DNA of 34,080 nt from IMG/VR virus record IMGVR_UViG_3300029787_000174, positions 1-34,080 of that record. One strand, 5' to 3'. Origin of the DNA: a virus. Numbering within the stretch: the first letter of the stretch is position 1; each line of letters starts with the position of its first letter. Shown one piece after another: positions 24,763-31,041 of this stretch. A program made the translations under genes and the position numbers. The notes under the pieces are model-generated. The model saw only the letters and a program-made list of their open reading frames with translations. It had not been told where the DNA came from and searched no databases.

Positions 24763-26247
24763 TCACTTCTTTTTAAGTTTGGGTAAATCCTTGGGAGGCT
24801 CTACAGTCTTAGCGCTCTTTCGTGTGCGTGTAGTCGTAGGCTTTGGTTCAGGCTTCGGAGCTTCTGCGGGCTTGGGTTTAGCCACTGTTGGTGGACCACT
24901 CTCGAATCTGAATCCACCCTTACCGTCCCGAACAACCCTGCCGCCCCTACGATTTGTTTCCTCAAGAACCTTGCGTGCCTGATCGTACTGATCTTTAGGA
25001 ACACTCAACAAGAAATCAGTCTCTATTTCGTTGAACCCTGTAGGCTTAGCTGCCCGTTTTGCCGCTTCTTGTTTCGCGACAGACGAGTCAATACGTCGTC
25101 GAGTCGCAGTACGGCGCTCACGAAGAGCGTCAATCGTTGACGTGTCACCACCACTCTTCGTAATCTCTTTATACTTTTGAGGTGTGACGTAATAATCTGG
25201 AATGTCTGCTGGCGTGGGCTCCGGTCCACGATCACGAGCAGGCTTTGCCCGGTGCTGCTTTCTAAGTGCCTCAAGCTCCATCGAGGCTCCAGGACGAGCA
25301 TACATTGTCTGACCGCGAACACGGACTACGCTTCCAGGGCCCGTAGGCAGTCGCTCAGATCCATAGGGATTAGCCGGATCTTGCATCGAGCCGCGCAGCC
25401 GTTTCTCTTCACCCAGATCGCGAGCGCGGCCACCAGAAACAAACGTACCCTGACCACCCGCAAACTCACCAACACTTGCCTTGCCATAAAGATCACGGTC
25501 AATGTTTGATGTTGTGCGTGCTGCTTTTGCGCGGTCAGTAAAAACTTGAACGTCAGAGTCAGCTCGCTGTTGAGCGCCCCGCTCCCTCAGTTGTTGCTCG
25601 GTAAGCTTTGAACGTTTAAGCTTTTTAGCCGCCTCCGGAGTCATCCGAGTAGACCCCTCATAAGCAGCGTCTTCAGCAAGCTGCTGAAGTTTTGGCTTCA
25701 ACTCTTTGCGAGCCTGGGCCTCTGTGATATCACCCGCATCCAGACGACGAGAGTAGTCTCTCAACACGTCTCGAGCTTCTGCCGCCGCTGCAGTGTCCGC
25801 GTTCCTTTTAAGAAGGCCCAACTGCTTCGTGCCGATGTATGGAGTCATCGCTGCAGCAAGACCCAATGAGCCAATGCGGCTAAGCTCTTCAGCACCAACC
25901 TCATCCATTACACCACGAGCCAACTCAAGACCCGTAGCCGCAGTATCAGAAAGTGGCGACGGATCAATCAATGAAAGATTTTGTGCCGTATCGATCGCCC
26001 TGTCGATTGGACGATTTCCGTAAAGAGACGAAACCACGCGATCCAACTCTGCCCTGTCTCCCTCTTCCGTTCTCGGCTCACCTTCAGTAATTCGAACCTT
26101 GGGCTCCCCCGCAGACACGACAGTGGGCTCTGAGGGCACAATACCGCTACCAGCTAACATTGATTCGTCTGGATCATCCGAGAATAACGCCGAAGTGCCT
26201 CGACGCTCGGCGCGCATCATACGCTCGTACTCGTCTCTATCAGCCAC
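24763..26247 (-). CDS. Unknown charged protein, probable virion or assembly protein (494 aa)
   Basis: GTG start, with AAAGG eight or nine bases before it. Charged throughout, with one hydrophobic stretch (SLGLAAAMTPYIG, about residues 127-139), an Arg/Lys-rich middle, a small more ordered block near residues 405-455 (FLLSVPKDQYDQARKVLEE), and a Pro/Lys tail (KPKPAEAPKPEPKP-like). No recognised domain. It lies between a Gly-rich small gene and the cement pair in one minus-strand unit, so virion association is a reasonable guess. Confidence 0.75.
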   Translation of the reverse strand: MADRDEYERMMRAERRGTSALFSDDPDESMLAGSGIVPSEPTVVSAGEPKVRITEGEPRTEEGDRAELDRVVSSLYGNRPIDRAIDTAQNLSLIDPSPLSDTAATGLELARGVMDEVGAEELSRIGSLGLAAAMTPYIGTKQLGLLKRNADTAAAAEARDVLRDYSRRLDAGDITEAQARKELKPKLQQLAEDAAYEGSTRMTPEAAKKLKRSKLTEQQLRERGAQQRADSDVQVFTDRAKAARTTSNIDRDLYGKASVGEFAGGQGTFVSGGRARDLGEEKRLRGSMQDPANPYGSERLPTGPGSVVRVRGQTMYARPGASMELEALRKQHRAKPARDRGPEPTPADIPDYYVTPQKYKEITKSGGDTSTIDALRERRTATRRRIDSSVAKQEAAKRAAKPTGFNEIETDFLLSVPKDQYDQARKVLEETNRRGGRVVRDGKGGFRFESGPPTVAKPKPAEAPKPEPKPTTTRTRKSAKTVEPPKDLPKLKKK

Positions 26248-26252
26248 GTAAT

Positions 26253-26489
26253 TTAACCTTTATTCATTCGGCGTTTACGACGGCCTAAAAGACCAGAGGC
26301 AATCGCTGCACGGGGCGCTTTGCCGAACATTTTAGAGCCGCCCAGCGCAGCAGCAGCGCCCGCACCAAGTGCTCCAACTGGTGTCAACCCAAGTGCCGCA
26401 CCACCAAGCCCTGCAGCAGCACCCAAACCGCCTCCGATCATTGCTCGACCAAACTTCTTACGTTTACTTTTACTAATATACGGTACCAC
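26253..26489 (-). CDS. Small glycine/alanine-rich protein, possible membrane peptide (78 aa)
   Basis: I set the start at a GTG (26489), because GGAGG lies five bases upstream; the longer reading from 26501 would start within that binding site. A basic N-terminus (YISKSKRKKFGRAM) is followed by a long Gly/Ala/Leu segment (residues 18-54, GGGLGAAAGLGGAALGLTPVG...) resembling a glycine-zipper membrane insertion segment, and a basic tail (GRRKRRMNKG). Such basic-hydrophobic-basic peptides can be holins or virion penetration peptides, but neither is shown. Five bases separate it from the next gene. Confidence 0.68.
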   Translation of the reverse strand: MVPYISKSKRKKFGRAMIGGGLGAAAGLGGAALGLTPVGALGAGAAAALGGSKMFGKAPRAAIASGLLGRRKRRMNKG

Positions 26490-26518
26490 GAATACCTCCA
26501 CGATCTAAGTTAGCATAA

Positions 26519-26707
26519 CTAACCTGTATTTTTAAGTCCATAGTTGTCTTTAGCCCAACCACTGCCCTGAAGAGAAAAGCTCGTTAGCGCCACAGATTTT
26601 TTCATCTGCTTGTCGCAATCAGAACATGTCGGCCAAAGATCTTCAAACTTTTGAAGTACTTCCACCTTCTTGTCGCAAGCGTTACACTCAAAAACGTAAA
26701 GAGGCAT
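26519..26707 (-). CDS. FmdB-family zinc-ribbon protein (62 aa)
   Basis: The protein begins MPLYVFECNACDKKVEVLQK, a near textbook FmdB start, with C8-x2-C11 and C28-x2-C31, and has S/F-rich strands at the end (SFSLQGSGWAKDNYG). A longer in-frame reading to 26881 would run antisense through the neighbour and is rejected. AAGGG lies nine bases upstream, inside the opposite gene. Its ATG and the plus-strand ATG are back to back with one base between (CAT-A-ATG). FmdB proteins are annotated as regulators on weak grounds; zinc binding is the safe statement. Confidence 0.82.
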   Translation of the reverse strand: MPLYVFECNACDKKVEVLQKFEDLWPTCSDCDKQMKKSVALTSFSLQGSGWAKDNYGLKNTG

Positions 26708-26708
26708 A

Positions 26709-27050
26709 ATGAAGAACCCTTTTGAAAATTTCCCCTGCACCATGTGCGGTGCATGTTGCCGTAAAGTTGGGGAGGTAGTAGTTGAAGCGGAATCGAACGG
26801 CGTAGACCTGGGATACGAGTTTCCCATCAACGATGACGGGTCATGTGCGCATAGCATAGCTATTATCGACGCTGAAGGCAAAACAGCGGTAAGTTGCGAG
26901 ATCTATCAAAATAGACCCGAGATATGCAGAATCGGGTACTCTGTACCACCAGACATGACGACAAAGCAATACACTCGATTCACAGCAATGCACTGCAATC
27001 TGCTTCAAGAAGAGTACGAGATCGAAGAGAGGTTTAGGGTCAAACTGTAG
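26709..27050 (+). CDS. YkgJ-like CxxCxxCC cysteine-cluster protein (113 aa)
   Basis: Residues 10-17 read CTMCGACC, the CxxCxxCC signature of the YkgJ family (metal- or Fe-S-binding), followed by C46, C63, the Y-x-N-R-P-E-I-C-R motif (66-74) and C96. The length is typical. The binding site (AGAGG) is inside the opposite zinc-ribbon gene. It is the only plus-strand gene between 23.2 and 29.2 kb and has its own terminator downstream, giving a moron-like (added cassette) arrangement. Role in the phage unknown. Confidence 0.82.
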   Translation: MKNPFENFPCTMCGACCRKVGEVVVEAESNGVDLGYEFPINDDGSCAHSIAIIDAEGKTAVSCEIYQNRPEICRIGYSVPPDMTTKQYTRFTAMHCNLLQEEYEIEERFRVKL

Positions 27051-27079
27051 GTGACACGATATATAGTAGGTCTCAAAGT

Positions 27080-27184
27080 TTGACACACTACATAAGCAGC
27101 AGTTACCATCGAACAGACCTTTAAGGTCAGTCCGACAAAGTTTACGCCCGGCCAGTACCTCTCCACTGGTCGGGCGTTTTCTTA
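27080..27184 (+). ncRNA. Candidate small RNA: promoter-like element, hairpin and terminator
   Basis: TTGACA (27080-27085) with TACCAT (27104-27109) at 18-base spacing would start a transcript near 27115. It would contain hairpin GACCT-TTA-AGGTC (27116-27128) and end at the terminator (27144-27184), about 70 bases without an open reading frame. The -10 matches only four of six, so this may simply be the 3' end of the YkgJ-like gene mRNA. Confidence 0.3.
27144..27184 (+). terminator. Intrinsic terminator downstream of YkgJ-like gene
   Basis: Thirteen-base arms ACGCCCGGCCAGT (27144-27156) and ACTGGTCGGGCGT (27165-27177) with one G-U pair, eight-base loop, then TTTTCTT. It also lies just beyond the stop of the converging acidic gene; on the minus strand no good U-tract follows, so it is mainly plus-strand. 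Confidence 0.9.
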
Positions 27185-27565
27185 ATATGACTTACTGCTT
27201 CCGTACGGGTTGTGGTCACCGTAGGACTTGTGGGGCTTATCGTCGGAATCCTTCGAGTCATCGTCGGAATCTTCGGATTTATCCTCGTCACTTTCCTTAC
27301 CGTACATCTCTTCGCAGATCTCAATCAGCTTATCCGCTTGACCCGCGTGAAGCTTAGACGCCTTGTACAATTCCTTGGCCATTTCCTTCATTGCCATGCG
27401 AGGATCGTCCGAGTACTTGTCTTCACCCTTGGGGCCCCCCTCATCATCGCCCATCATCATCTTTTTCTTGGCCTCAACAAAAGAATCTCCGTCAAAATCG
27501 GGCATCTCTTCGCCGAGCACCTCTTTTTTCGCCATAATGATGAGTTTCGGTCCCATTCCGTGCAT
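27182..27565 (-). CDS. Acidic unknown protein (127 aa)
   Basis: MHGMGPKLIIMAKKE start, supported by AAGGA seven bases upstream (an internal Met at residue 11 lacks it). The middle is charged helical (AMKEMAKELYKASKLHAGQADKLI, about 58-81). The end is Asp/Ser/Lys low-complexity (about 88-112) with a HKSYGDHNPYGSSKSY tail. Located 17 bases after the probable small terminase gene in the same direction. No family recognised. Confidence 0.7.
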   Translation of the reverse strand: MHGMGPKLIIMAKKEVLGEEMPDFDGDSFVEAKKKMMMGDDEGGPKGEDKYSDDPRMAMKEMAKELYKASKLHAGQADKLIEICEEMYGKESDEDKSEDSDDDSKDSDDKPHKSYGDHNPYGSSKSY

Positions 27566-27582
27566 GATTCTTCCTTATTTGG

Positions 27583-28122
27583 CTAATTTGCGCCCGATGC
27601 TACGCCACCAGCTACGATTCGGGCCAATCTTTCGTCGAAGTCCACGTCAACAGTAACGCCTACCCGCGTTTCTGCCGAATCAGACTGTGGAGTTATACCA
27701 CATCTGTCCAATATGGCCTCAGATGCCTTGACTCGGTCCCGTGGCTGCGCACCTACGTCCGTTGCCACCTCTAAAAGCGCGCTCAACGCCGCTTCTGCGG
27801 CCTCTTGCAGCCCCTCACCCAAGACTTTTTGCCGTCTTTCGGCCCCATCGTCGATGGCTTCGACAAATTCCGGCTCTTTCGACCAGGACCAAACGGTTGT
27901 GGGGCGAATTCCAAGTCTTCGGGCGGTGGTTGCAACCGTATACCCGGCCCCCAGCAGACTCTTTGCGGCTGATTTCAACTCTTCGTTACCCGAAAACCGC
28001 GTTTGCTCTGCCAACATGGCAACAACTTCGGACTCACCTGCAGGCACGACCGTGCGCGGGACCAATTGTAGTCCGTCAGCAGGCGGTAAAGTCGGTTCAG
28101 GACGTTCTGATTCGTCTTCCAT
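27583..28122 (-). CDS. terS: Probable small terminase subunit (helix-turn-helix protein)
   Basis: A helix-turn-helix spans about residues 54-80 (SLLGAGYTVATTARRLGIRP...TTVWSWSKEPEF). A helical oligomerisation region follows (about 98-123), then DRVKASEAILDRCGITPQ (129-146). This order, DNA-binding domain, helices, then R-x-K-A-(S/A)-x-x-I-L-D-R-x-G, is the layout of TerS proteins of the phBC6A51 type, which recognise packaging sites. TerS normally sits right before TerL. Here it is 11 kb away on the other strand, and its start has only a weak AGGG. A transcription regulator is the alternative. Confidence 0.68.
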   Translation of the reverse strand: MEDESERPEPTLPPADGLQLVPRTVVPAGESEVVAMLAEQTRFSGNEELKSAAKSLLGAGYTVATTARRLGIRPTTVWSWSKEPEFVEAIDDGAERRQKVLGEGLQEAAEAALSALLEVATDVGAQPRDRVKASEAILDRCGITPQSDSAETRVGVTVDVDFDERLARIVAGGVASGAN

Positions 28123-28172
28123 GGTTTCACATTACCCTGGTGGAAAACTATTCACAAGTCCAGTGGACAATA

Positions 28173-28562
28173 CTACTCTTCAGATTCGCCTTTGGGGCCA
28201 ACGTATTTACTGACAAAGTATTCTGCCGCAGATTCCTGTCCTTCAATCGGCATAAAGTCCTCTACAGGGTAACGAACACCTACCGGATCAAGGTTAAATG
28301 AAGCGATAAAGGGAGTGTGGGGCCCCGCCCAACAACCTTCGATGTTGTAACAGAAGTAATCAAGTGCCTCTTCGTAAGTTGCGCCCTTATCGACCAACAA
28401 CTTTAGGCACTTTTCGCGGTCATACAACGCAATGGGCTCTGTACCACAACGAGCAATCATACCAACAAGGGCTTCGTCAAACCCATCGTACATAATGGCT
28501 TCGGGGTTCAATTCTTCTAAAGTCGAAACAATATCTGCGGGGGTAGAAATCTCAATGCTCAT
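28173..28562 (-). CDS. Conserved small phage protein (YDGFDEA...GCWAGPHTP type)
   Basis: Start at the ATG overlapping the upstream stop (TAATG), giving 129 residues; an upstream in-frame start is unnecessary. Characteristic segments are IMYDGFDEALVGMIARCGTEPIALYD (about 27-52) and ATYEEALDYFCYNIEGCWAGPHTP (about 65-88). I recall this as a widespread phage family of unknown function with Y-D-G-F-D and N-x-x-x-x-x-x-G-x-x-T-P patterns. It lies between the ribbon-helix-helix-like gene and probable TerS. Confidence 0.78.
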   Translation of the reverse strand: MSIEISTPADIVSTLEELNPEAIMYDGFDEALVGMIARCGTEPIALYDREKCLKLLVDKGATYEEALDYFCYNIEGCWAGPHTPFIASFNLDPVGVRYPVEDFMPIEGQESAAEYFVSKYVGPKGESEE

Positions 28563-29128
28563 TATGCTGACCATCCGTGGGGAACGATATGTCCCGGTCC
28601 ATAGGGTGTTGTTTGGACTTTAATTGTTTTGCCTGAGTGATCAACACCATCGTAGGCAACGACATCCTGAAGTGAGGGGTCTGGAGACCAATAAAAAACC
28701 ATGGTCTCATCTCCTGCTCGACCCCAATAACGACGCCAACCCTGACGATCGTAGTAAGAATGCACATCAGACTGAGATTCAGGGATGCGTTCGTTCACAC
28801 CCCAGCGATGCCAACCATCAGGAATCCGAATCATTCCAGCATTATCGAGATCAGCCTCTTCGACAACCTCGACAGGCGTTGCCTCAACAGATTTAGCAGA
28901 TGCTTTTGGGGGCGAGTCGGGGGTAGCGCTCACCTTGGTGGGAGCCCCCGCTGGTGGTGGTGCGAGAGACCGGTCCTTTAAACCGCGAACAAGCGCCAGG
29001 CGAGCAACAGTTTCGCGTGAAACCACTATGCCAAGTTCTCTAACGGCCTCGGACTCGCTGATAATGGGCACCAGTTCATCCAGTTGCGCGAGGATTTTAT
29101 CGTCGATCGGTACTTCGATTGTTTGCAT
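28562..29128 (-). CDS. Protein with ribbon-helix-helix-like N-terminus (188 aa)
   Basis: The N-terminal 55 residues (TIEVPIDDKILAQLDELVP ... VSRETVARLALVRGLK) read like a ribbon-helix-helix DNA-binding unit, a short strand and two helices. A Pro/Ala/Ser/Glu linker follows (about 57-95). The aromatic-rich C-terminus (GMIRIPDGWHRWGVN, YYDRQGWRRYWGRAG, VFYWSPDPS) is of unknown kind. GGAGG lies five bases before ATG. It is the first gene of the minus-strand block beside the large leader region, and a TACCA-TTG-TGGTA palindrome (29185-29197) lies about 57 bases upstream, a possible autoregulatory operator. Confidence 0.68.
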   Translation of the reverse strand: MQTIEVPIDDKILAQLDELVPIISESEAVRELGIVVSRETVARLALVRGLKDRSLAPPPAGAPTKVSATPDSPPKASAKSVEATPVEVVEEADLDNAGMIRIPDGWHRWGVNERIPESQSDVHSYYDRQGWRRYWGRAGDETMVFYWSPDPSLQDVVAYDGVDHSGKTIKVQTTPYGPGHIVPHGWSA

Positions 29129-29188
29129 AAATGCCTCCAGGGGATGAACCTACCATGCAATAACCGTCGTGACAAGGCGGTAATACCA

Positions 29189-29217
29189 TTGTGGTAAGGT
29201 GTTTTGAGAAATATATT
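29189..29217 (+). promoter_or_regulatory. Candidate sigma-70-like promoter for the right arm
   Basis: TTGTGG (29189-29194) and TATATT (29212-29217) with a 17-base spacer. The -10 matches five of six bases, the -35 three. It points toward the right-hand genes. Its -35 overlaps the TACCA-TTG-TGGTA palindrome, so a repressor there would block it. Confidence 0.42.
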
Positions 29218-29246
29218 TGGAAAAGGAAAGGTCCCTCCATCAAGGT

Positions 29247-29289
29247 ACCATGGGGGTTCAATGTAGGGTGTACCCCCCCACCCCATGGT
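29247..29289. repeat. Inverted repeat ACCATGGGG / CCCCATGGT
   Basis: Perfect nine-base arms at 29247-29255 and 29281-29289, 25 bases apart, with inner G5, GGGTGTACCC-like and C7 tracts that can pair in several ways. It lies in the presumed leader of the right-arm transcript; RNA structure or protein site. Confidence 0.5.
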
Positions 29290-29413
29290 CGGCGTGTTTA
29301 TTAGAGCACCGGCCGGCATATCTATCTTGGTGGTTCTATGGGGGGAGGACGGCACAACTATCTAACTGGTAATATCTACCCATCTTTTTCTGGGTGGGGG
29401 GGAGGTAATATAA

Positions 29414-29509
29414 ATGTTTATGGGTAAAGAAGGTCACACCCAACACAAGGATCGATCGAGGGAACGTGGTGCACCAGGCCCGGCCCAATCACTTCCATTT
29501 GTCGCATAG
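29414..29509 (+). CDS. Possible 31-codon leader peptide
   Basis: ATG at 29414 has an excellent GGGGGGAGG site eight bases upstream and reads 31 codons (MFMGKEGHTQHKDRSRERG...) to TAG. The hairpin CTACCCA/TGGGTGG (29376-29397) abuts the binding site. The composition is ordinary for random GC sequence, so coding is uncertain; a leader peptide is conceivable. Confidence 0.3.
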   Translation: MFMGKEGHTQHKDRSRERGAPGPAQSLPFVA

Positions 29510-29568
29510 TTCTGGCTAGCCTCAAGGCCCTTTCGGGTTTCCACTCGTACCTCGCGGACCCACCTAAA

Positions 29569-29585
29569 CCATTTGTTCCAAATGG
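29569..29585 (+). repeat. Hairpin CCATTTG-TTC-CAAATGG
   Basis: Perfect seven-base stem and three-base loop in the right-arm leader. No U-tract follows, so it is not a standard terminator. It may be an RNA structural element. Confidence 0.45.
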
Positions 29586-29663
29586 CTCAAGGACCTTGCG
29601 TCTATCTGCGCCCTATGCGTCTGCACTCTCGTGATCGGGACGGACCCGGTCACCCCACAACCC

Positions 29664-29692
29664 CTCGCTCTCAACCTCGTGTTGAGGGCGAG
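29664..29692 (+). repeat. Strong hairpin before first right-arm gene
   Basis: Twelve-base arms CTCGCTCTCAAC and GTTGAGGGCGAG (one G-U pair) with a five-base CTCGT loop. It ends ten bases before the GGAG site of the gene starting at 29712. No U-tract follows, suggesting mRNA stabilisation, processing or attenuation. Confidence 0.6.
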
Positions 29693-29711
29693 CCCTACAT
29701 TGGAGATACCC

Positions 29712-29912
29712 GTGAGCGCAATGAAACAACGTTACGAGCGCGGCCTCCGTCCCTGGCCCGGTCAGCAAGCTGACCAGTCCGAGACAGAGTCCGTCGCCGA
29801 GAGAGCGGCACCGACGCCGCAGAGAACCCACCCGCATCAGCAGCCGCTGTTCGCCGGAGACAGCTCCGTGCTGTTCGCCGCTTTCGATCAGTGGATCGGA
29901 GGTGCCGAATGA
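29712..29912 (+). CDS. Small unknown protein with GTG start (66 aa)
   Basis: I place the start at GTG 29712, since GGAG lies six bases before it; the next ATG (29721) is too far and an upstream ATG (29631) would include the strong hairpin. The sequence is MSAMKQRYERGLRPWPGQQ, then a Gln/Pro/His-rich middle and a hydrophobic end (SVLFAAFDQWIGGAE). The stop overlaps the next ATG (ATGA). Function unknown. Confidence 0.6.
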   Translation: MSAMKQRYERGLRPWPGQQADQSETESVAERAAPTPQRTHPHQQPLFAGDSSVLFAAFDQWIGGAE

Positions 29913-30265
29913 GATGCCCGCACACCGGAGAGTCGCTTGACTGCGCGTTCCTCCGTCGATTCATCGACGAACTGGGAACTTTGGACGCTACTTCCAAGCG
30001 CGACCGATACCAGCTTGAGAAGATAGCTAGGTACTCGCGTGTCGCGCACAATCAGCTTGAGGCGAAACATCGTCGAGCCTATGTCGTTCGTGAGCGAGAG
30101 GGCATCTCGGAACAATCGGAACGGCCATTGAGCGACGAAGAGATGCAACGGATGGGTCTCATGAGACAAATCCTGAAGCACGTACACCTGTACACAGAAA
30201 CGAAGCTTGGCTCCAATCTGCTCGTTGATCCTGAAATCACGCTTCTGTTTGACACCCCCGAGTGA
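29909..30265 (+). CDS. Small charged protein (118 aa)
   Basis: Start at ATG 29909, overlapping the preceding TGA and preceded by GGAGG six bases away. The protein (MRCPHTGESLDCAF ... VAHNQLEAKHRRAYVVREREG) is largely helical and charged, with two Cys near the N-terminus (residues 3 and 12) and a C-terminal LRQILKHVHLY-like helix region. No family recognised. The following gap holds a strong hairpin. Confidence 0.72.
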   Translation: MRCPHTGESLDCAFLRRFIDELGTLDATSKRDRYQLEKIARYSRVAHNQLEAKHRRAYVVREREGISEQSERPLSDEEMQRMGLMRQILKHVHLYTETKLGSNLLVDPEITLLFDTPE

Positions 30266-30274
30266 TTCCACTGC

Positions 30275-30306
30275 ATGCTCATCGGGCTTCGCTGTCCGAT
30301 GAGCAT
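30275..30306 (+). repeat. Perfect 11-base hairpin between right-arm genes
   Basis: ATGCTCATCGG (30275-30285) and CCGATGAGCAT (30296-30306) with a ten-base loop. No U-tract; the next gene's AGGAGG site is about 35 bases downstream. Same kind of element as the hairpins before other right-arm genes. Confidence 0.65.
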
Positions 30307-30347
30307 TCTGTGAAATCCTTCACAATATCAACCACTTAGGAGGCCAC

Positions 30348-30608
30348 ATGGCTTTTCTTGAAGACAAACTCCTTTCCGCTATCAACGCTATCGAATCCGA
30401 GCGCGACATCAACCGCCTGATAAGTGCGCGCGACGCCATCGAAGAGAAGGCTTGCGACGATCAGTGGGAGATCACCCTCGACGTCAAGTCTCACGCATAC
30501 AGCGACGACGATATCGATCGCGCTTACGCATTCAACAACGTTCTCTGGAAGTTGCGTGACGCACTTGATCTGGAGATCAAAGAGCGTGAAGCACTTTCCC
30601 GTCTCTAA
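30348..30608 (+). CDS. Small acidic helical protein (86 aa)
   Basis: ATG has AGGAGG five bases upstream. The sequence (MAFLEDKLLSAINAIESERDINRLI ... YAFNNVLWKLRDALDLEIKEREAL) is almost wholly helical and amphipathic, consistent with a small coiled or bundle protein. C-ending codons predominate, unlike left-side genes. It sits alone between two hairpin-bearing gaps. No family recognised. Confidence 0.75.
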   Translation: MAFLEDKLLSAINAIESERDINRLISARDAIEEKACDDQWEITLDVKSHAYSDDDIDRAYAFNNVLWKLRDALDLEIKEREALSRL

Positions 30609-30628
30609 GTTTGATTCCTTTCCGCGCT

Positions 30629-30648
30629 CATCCGGCTTCGGTCGGATG
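30629..30648 (+). repeat. Hairpin with UUCG tetraloop between right-arm genes
   Basis: CATCCGGC (30629-30636), loop TTCG, GTCGGATG (30641-30648): an eight-base stem with one G-U pair closed by a C(UUCG)G tetraloop, an exceptionally stable RNA fold. It lies 33 bases before the GGAGG site of the next gene. No U-tract directly follows. Confidence 0.7.
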
Positions 30649-30689
30649 GACGTTGTGAGTAATTAAACTCTAACCAAACCGGAGGTAAC

Positions 30690-31037
30690 ATGTTTGGTAT
30701 CTACGACAGTGACGGTTGGTCGGCCTACCTGGTCGCCACCGCACCAACTGAGTTCGCCGCTCAGTGCTTCATCAACCGGATGAAGGCTCATCCCAACAGT
30801 CGATTCTCGAGACTGTGTGATGTAGACAGCCTTTTCATCAAACCGGTGCGTCACCTGGTTGACCTGGGTGACCACGAGGATCTTGTTCAGTCTCTCATCC
30901 CTGATTGGGCTGGAGACGACCAACGTGAGTTCGAGCGCCAAGAAGCTTGCCGCGAGATCGACCGCACCGTGAAACAAGCGCGTGCACAGAAACAACCCTT
31001 GTCTAACCAGGGTTTCGACTGGTGGCCTGCCAGCTAA
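30690..31037 (+). CDS. Small unknown protein (115 aa)
   Basis: GGAGG four to five bases before ATG. The protein (MFGIYDSDGWSAYLVATAPTE, then FAAQCFINRMKAHPNS...LFIKPVRHLVDLGDHEDLVQSLIPDW) looks like a compact alpha/beta domain with a charged C-terminal helix (about 80-103). The stop is followed by the repeat-rich 400-base region. No family recognised. Confidence 0.72.
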   Translation: MFGIYDSDGWSAYLVATAPTEFAAQCFINRMKAHPNSRFSRLCDVDSLFIKPVRHLVDLGDHEDLVQSLIPDWAGDDQREFERQEACREIDRTVKQARAQKQPLSNQGFDWWPAS

Positions 31038-31041
31038 TCAG

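Larger units (their letters stand above)
29129..29711. promoter_or_regulatory. 583-base divergent control and leader region
   Basis: This stretch has no well-supported gene. It contains TACCA-TTG-TGGTA (29185-29197), a plus-strand promoter candidate, a nine-base inverted repeat (29247-29289), runs of five to seven G or C (near 29252, 29273, 29339, 29396), a hairpin touching a strong binding site (29376-29397), a 31-codon frame, and two further hairpins. It is where the genome switches from leftward late genes to rightward small genes. Confidence 0.6.

Noticed and set aside
26641-26656. Seven-base palindrome CTTCAAA-CT-TTTGAAG
   Set aside because: It lies within the zinc-ribbon coding sequence and can be explained by codon choice; no regulatory context was seen.
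29026-29355. Minus-strand frame of 109 codons at the control region
   Set aside because: It overlaps the ribbon-helix-helix-like gene by about 100 bases in another frame, starts with GTG lacking a binding site, and crosses the promoter candidate.
29250-29427. Two short plus-strand frames (40 codons at 29250, 29 codons at 29338)
   Set aside because: Glycine and tryptophan content comes from G-tracts; the binding sites are poor. The 31-codon frame at 29414 has a better site and is kept at low confidence.
29490-29700. Possible tRNA in the leader region
   Set aside because: Hairpins are present, but no cloverleaf with a seven-base acceptor, GTTC-type T arm and CCA-compatible end could be assembled.
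29582-29773. Plus-strand frame of 63 codons overlapping the GTG-start gene
   Set aside because: No binding site, and it would run through the strong hairpin; the GTG frame has a placed GGAG and couples to the next gene.
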